A model generated the notes under the pieces. It saw only the letters and a list, made by a program, of their open reading frames with translations, was not told the origin of the DNA and made no database searches. Below, one piece after another: positions 62,738 to 64,000 of a stretch of 64,000 nt of DNA. The translations under genes and the position numbers were made by a program. The stretch covers positions 124,001 to 188,000 of the forward strand of contig NZ_NHOT01000003.1 in NCBI RefSeq assembly GCF_002197755.1, in the 5' to 3' direction. The number at the start of each line of letters is the position of its first letter. Within the stretch, counting starts at the first letter, position 1. This DNA is from Pedobacter sp. AJM (lineage in GTDB: Bacteria; Bacteroidota; Bacteroidia; Sphingobacteriales; Sphingobacteriaceae).

Positions 62738-64000
62738 ATGAAAAATCTTATTAAATACATAGCAGGTACAGCTTTATCTCTAAGCCTGTTAACATCTTGC
62801 CATAAACTGGATTTGAAAGTGGAAACACAGCTAACGCCTGAAACATTTCCTCAAACAGACCAACACTTTATACAGCTAACCGGTCAGGTATATGTACAGC
62901 TTCGCCAAAACTGGAGTACCGATTATTTCTTTATGCAGTCCTTAAGTACTGATGAAGCGATTATGCCGGCCAGGGGCGGTAACTGGTACGATGGTGGCGT
63001 ATTTGAAAACCATCATAAGCATACCTGGAATAAGGATAACGGCCATGTGAATAGTGGCTGGTCGTGGCTTTCCGCAACCATCAGTAAAGCAAATCAAAGC
63101 TTGTTCTTACTGAAAGACGCGCCTGAATCTCAGGGAAAAACAGCAGCAGTAGCAGAAGTTAGGGCTACCAGAGCCCTGGCATTTTTCATGATGATGGATT
63201 TATGGGGCAATATTCCTGTTGTAACCACTTTCGGGCAAACAACGCCGCCTGAAACCAAATCTCGCCTGGAAGTTTTCAACTTTATTGAAACAGAACTCAA
63301 AGAAGTATTGCCTAATTTAAGTAATGTTGTTGGAGCTGCTACCTATGGCCGCCCGAATAAATATACAGCCTATGCTATTCTGGCCAAAATGTACCTGAAT
63401 GCAGAAGTTTATATTAATACACCAAAATACAATGAAGCGGTAGCCATGTGCGATGCCATTATTGGTGCTTCAGGTTCTCCTTATAGTTTAGAAAGCGATT
63501 TTAAAAAGATGTTCTTTATTGATAATGGGCCGCAAATCAAAGAATTTATATTCGCAATCCCTTTCGATCCGGGTTTTAGTAATGGTACCATGATTTTTTC
63601 GCGTTACTCCATGCCTCGTTCCCTACAGAAAAAATACAGCTTAAAATTTACGCCAAGTGCACCAATGAGTACCTTGCCTGAATATTATGCTAATTTCAAT
63701 GATCCTAATGATAAAAGAAATGGACAATGGATAAAGGGATTGCAGACTTATTATGATGGCTCACCGGTAACAGTACCTACCACAAAAAAAGGATATGACC
63801 AATTTTATGCAGGTTCTGATGGTTCAGCTGCACTTACCTATCAGGTGAATATCACACCTGATGTTACCCTAAGAGATGCATCGAGGCCTTTTGACGCAGG
63901 AAATGATGAAATTGCCTGGAATATGGGATACAGAAATAATAAATTTTACTGTGACAGCACCTCATCCAGCAGAAACCAGAATAATGATGTACCGGTTTTC
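62738..64000 (+). CDS. SusD/RagB-type surface lipoprotein (partial)
   Basis: The reading frame starts at ATG 62738 and is cut by the window end after 421 codons. A lipoprotein signal (LSLSLLTSC, Cys near residue 20) places it on the outer membrane. The N-terminal TPR-like helices (EVRATRALAFFMMMDLWGNIPVV, then KYTAYAILAKMYLNAEVYIN) identify SusD/RagB. It forms the lid of the SusC transporter and binds the ligand. Confidence 0.93.
   Translation, partial: MKNLIKYIAGTALSLSLLTSCHKLDLKVETQLTPETFPQTDQHFIQLTGQVYVQLRQNWSTDYFFMQSLSTDEAIMPARGGNWYDGGVFENHHKHTWNKDNGHVNSGWSWLSATISKANQSLFLLKDAPESQGKTAAVAEVRATRALAFFMMMDLWGNIPVVTTFGQTTPPETKSRLEVFNFIETELKEVLPNLSNVVGAATYGRPNKYTAYAILAKMYLNAEVYINTPKYNEAVAMCDAIIGASGSPYSLESDFKKMFFIDNGPQIKEFIFAIPFDPGFSNGTMIFSRYSMPRSLQKKYSLKFTPSAPMSTLPEYYANFNDPNDKRNGQWIKGLQTYYDGSPVTVPTTKKGYDQFYAGSDGSAALTYQVNITPDVTLRDASRPFDAGNDEIAWNMGYRNNKFYCDSTSSSRNQNNDVPVF

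Overview
The window looks like chromosomal DNA of a Sphingobacteriaceae-type Bacteroidota, probably Pedobacter or a close relative. The sequence is AT-rich. Starts lack Shine-Dalgarno sequences, but several genes have the Bacteroidota -7 box (TAnnTTTG). There is a SusC/SusD pair, other TonB-dependent receptors, a two-component regulator propeller kinase, type B L31, and cell-surface lipoproteins. No rRNA or tRNA gene was seen.

Layout. 1-13.3 kb: mostly minus-strand housekeeping and envelope genes (DUF922 protease-like protein, DgkA-type kinase, GH20 hexosaminidase, thioredoxin reductase, acyl-CoA carboxylase beta subunit, MaoC hydratase, LOG phosphoribohydrolase, TonB receptor, guaB). 13.5-20.4 kb: a type II-C CRISPR-Cas locus (cas9, a 102-aa PD-(D/E)XK nuclease-like ORF, cas1, cas2, a very short array, and a candidate tracrRNA ending in a strong terminator). 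20.4-24.6 kb: an H1-like protein and a red-light cluster (heme oxygenase, receiver-only regulator, bacteriophytochrome kinase, divergent receiver). 24.7-26.5 kb: small stress-type proteins and a secreted esterase. 26.5-32.3 kb: an accessory island with IS3/DUF3892 debris and a three-gene, translationally coupled operon (TerB-C protein, P-loop ATPase, Lhr-like helicase) that matches the Shango anti-phage system. 32.4-38 kb: two exported ferritin-like proteins and a LytTR/propeller-kinase pair. 38-50.4 kb: core genes (scpB, mpl, prmA, tpiA, rpmE2, methylmalonyl-CoA epimerase, iscS-iscU-iscA). 50.7-54 kb: fatty-acyl-CoA ligase, AraC regulator, VOC protein. 54-64 kb: a carbohydrate locus (GH28, SLC5 symporter, LacI regulator, myo-inositol oxygenase, SusC and a SusD cut by the window end).

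How genes work together. The two defence loci are about 7 kb apart with the photosensory cluster between them. Cas9 has all RuvC and HNH catalytic residues. The array lies between cas2 and the tracrRNA candidate, whose anti-repeat pairs with the minus-strand reading of the repeat, so crRNAs are probably made from the minus strand. The heme oxygenase would supply biliverdin to the phytochrome. In the carbohydrate locus, two copies of an 11-base element shared by the symporter and inositol-oxygenase upstream regions suggest one LacI-type regulon.

Most unusual points: the stand-alone nuclease-like ORF one base ahead of cas1, which looks like the two ends of type III restriction-modification genes joined; the tracrRNA/degenerate-repeat arrangement; the Shango operon bordered by mobile-element debris; and long imperfect dyads in several intergenic gaps.
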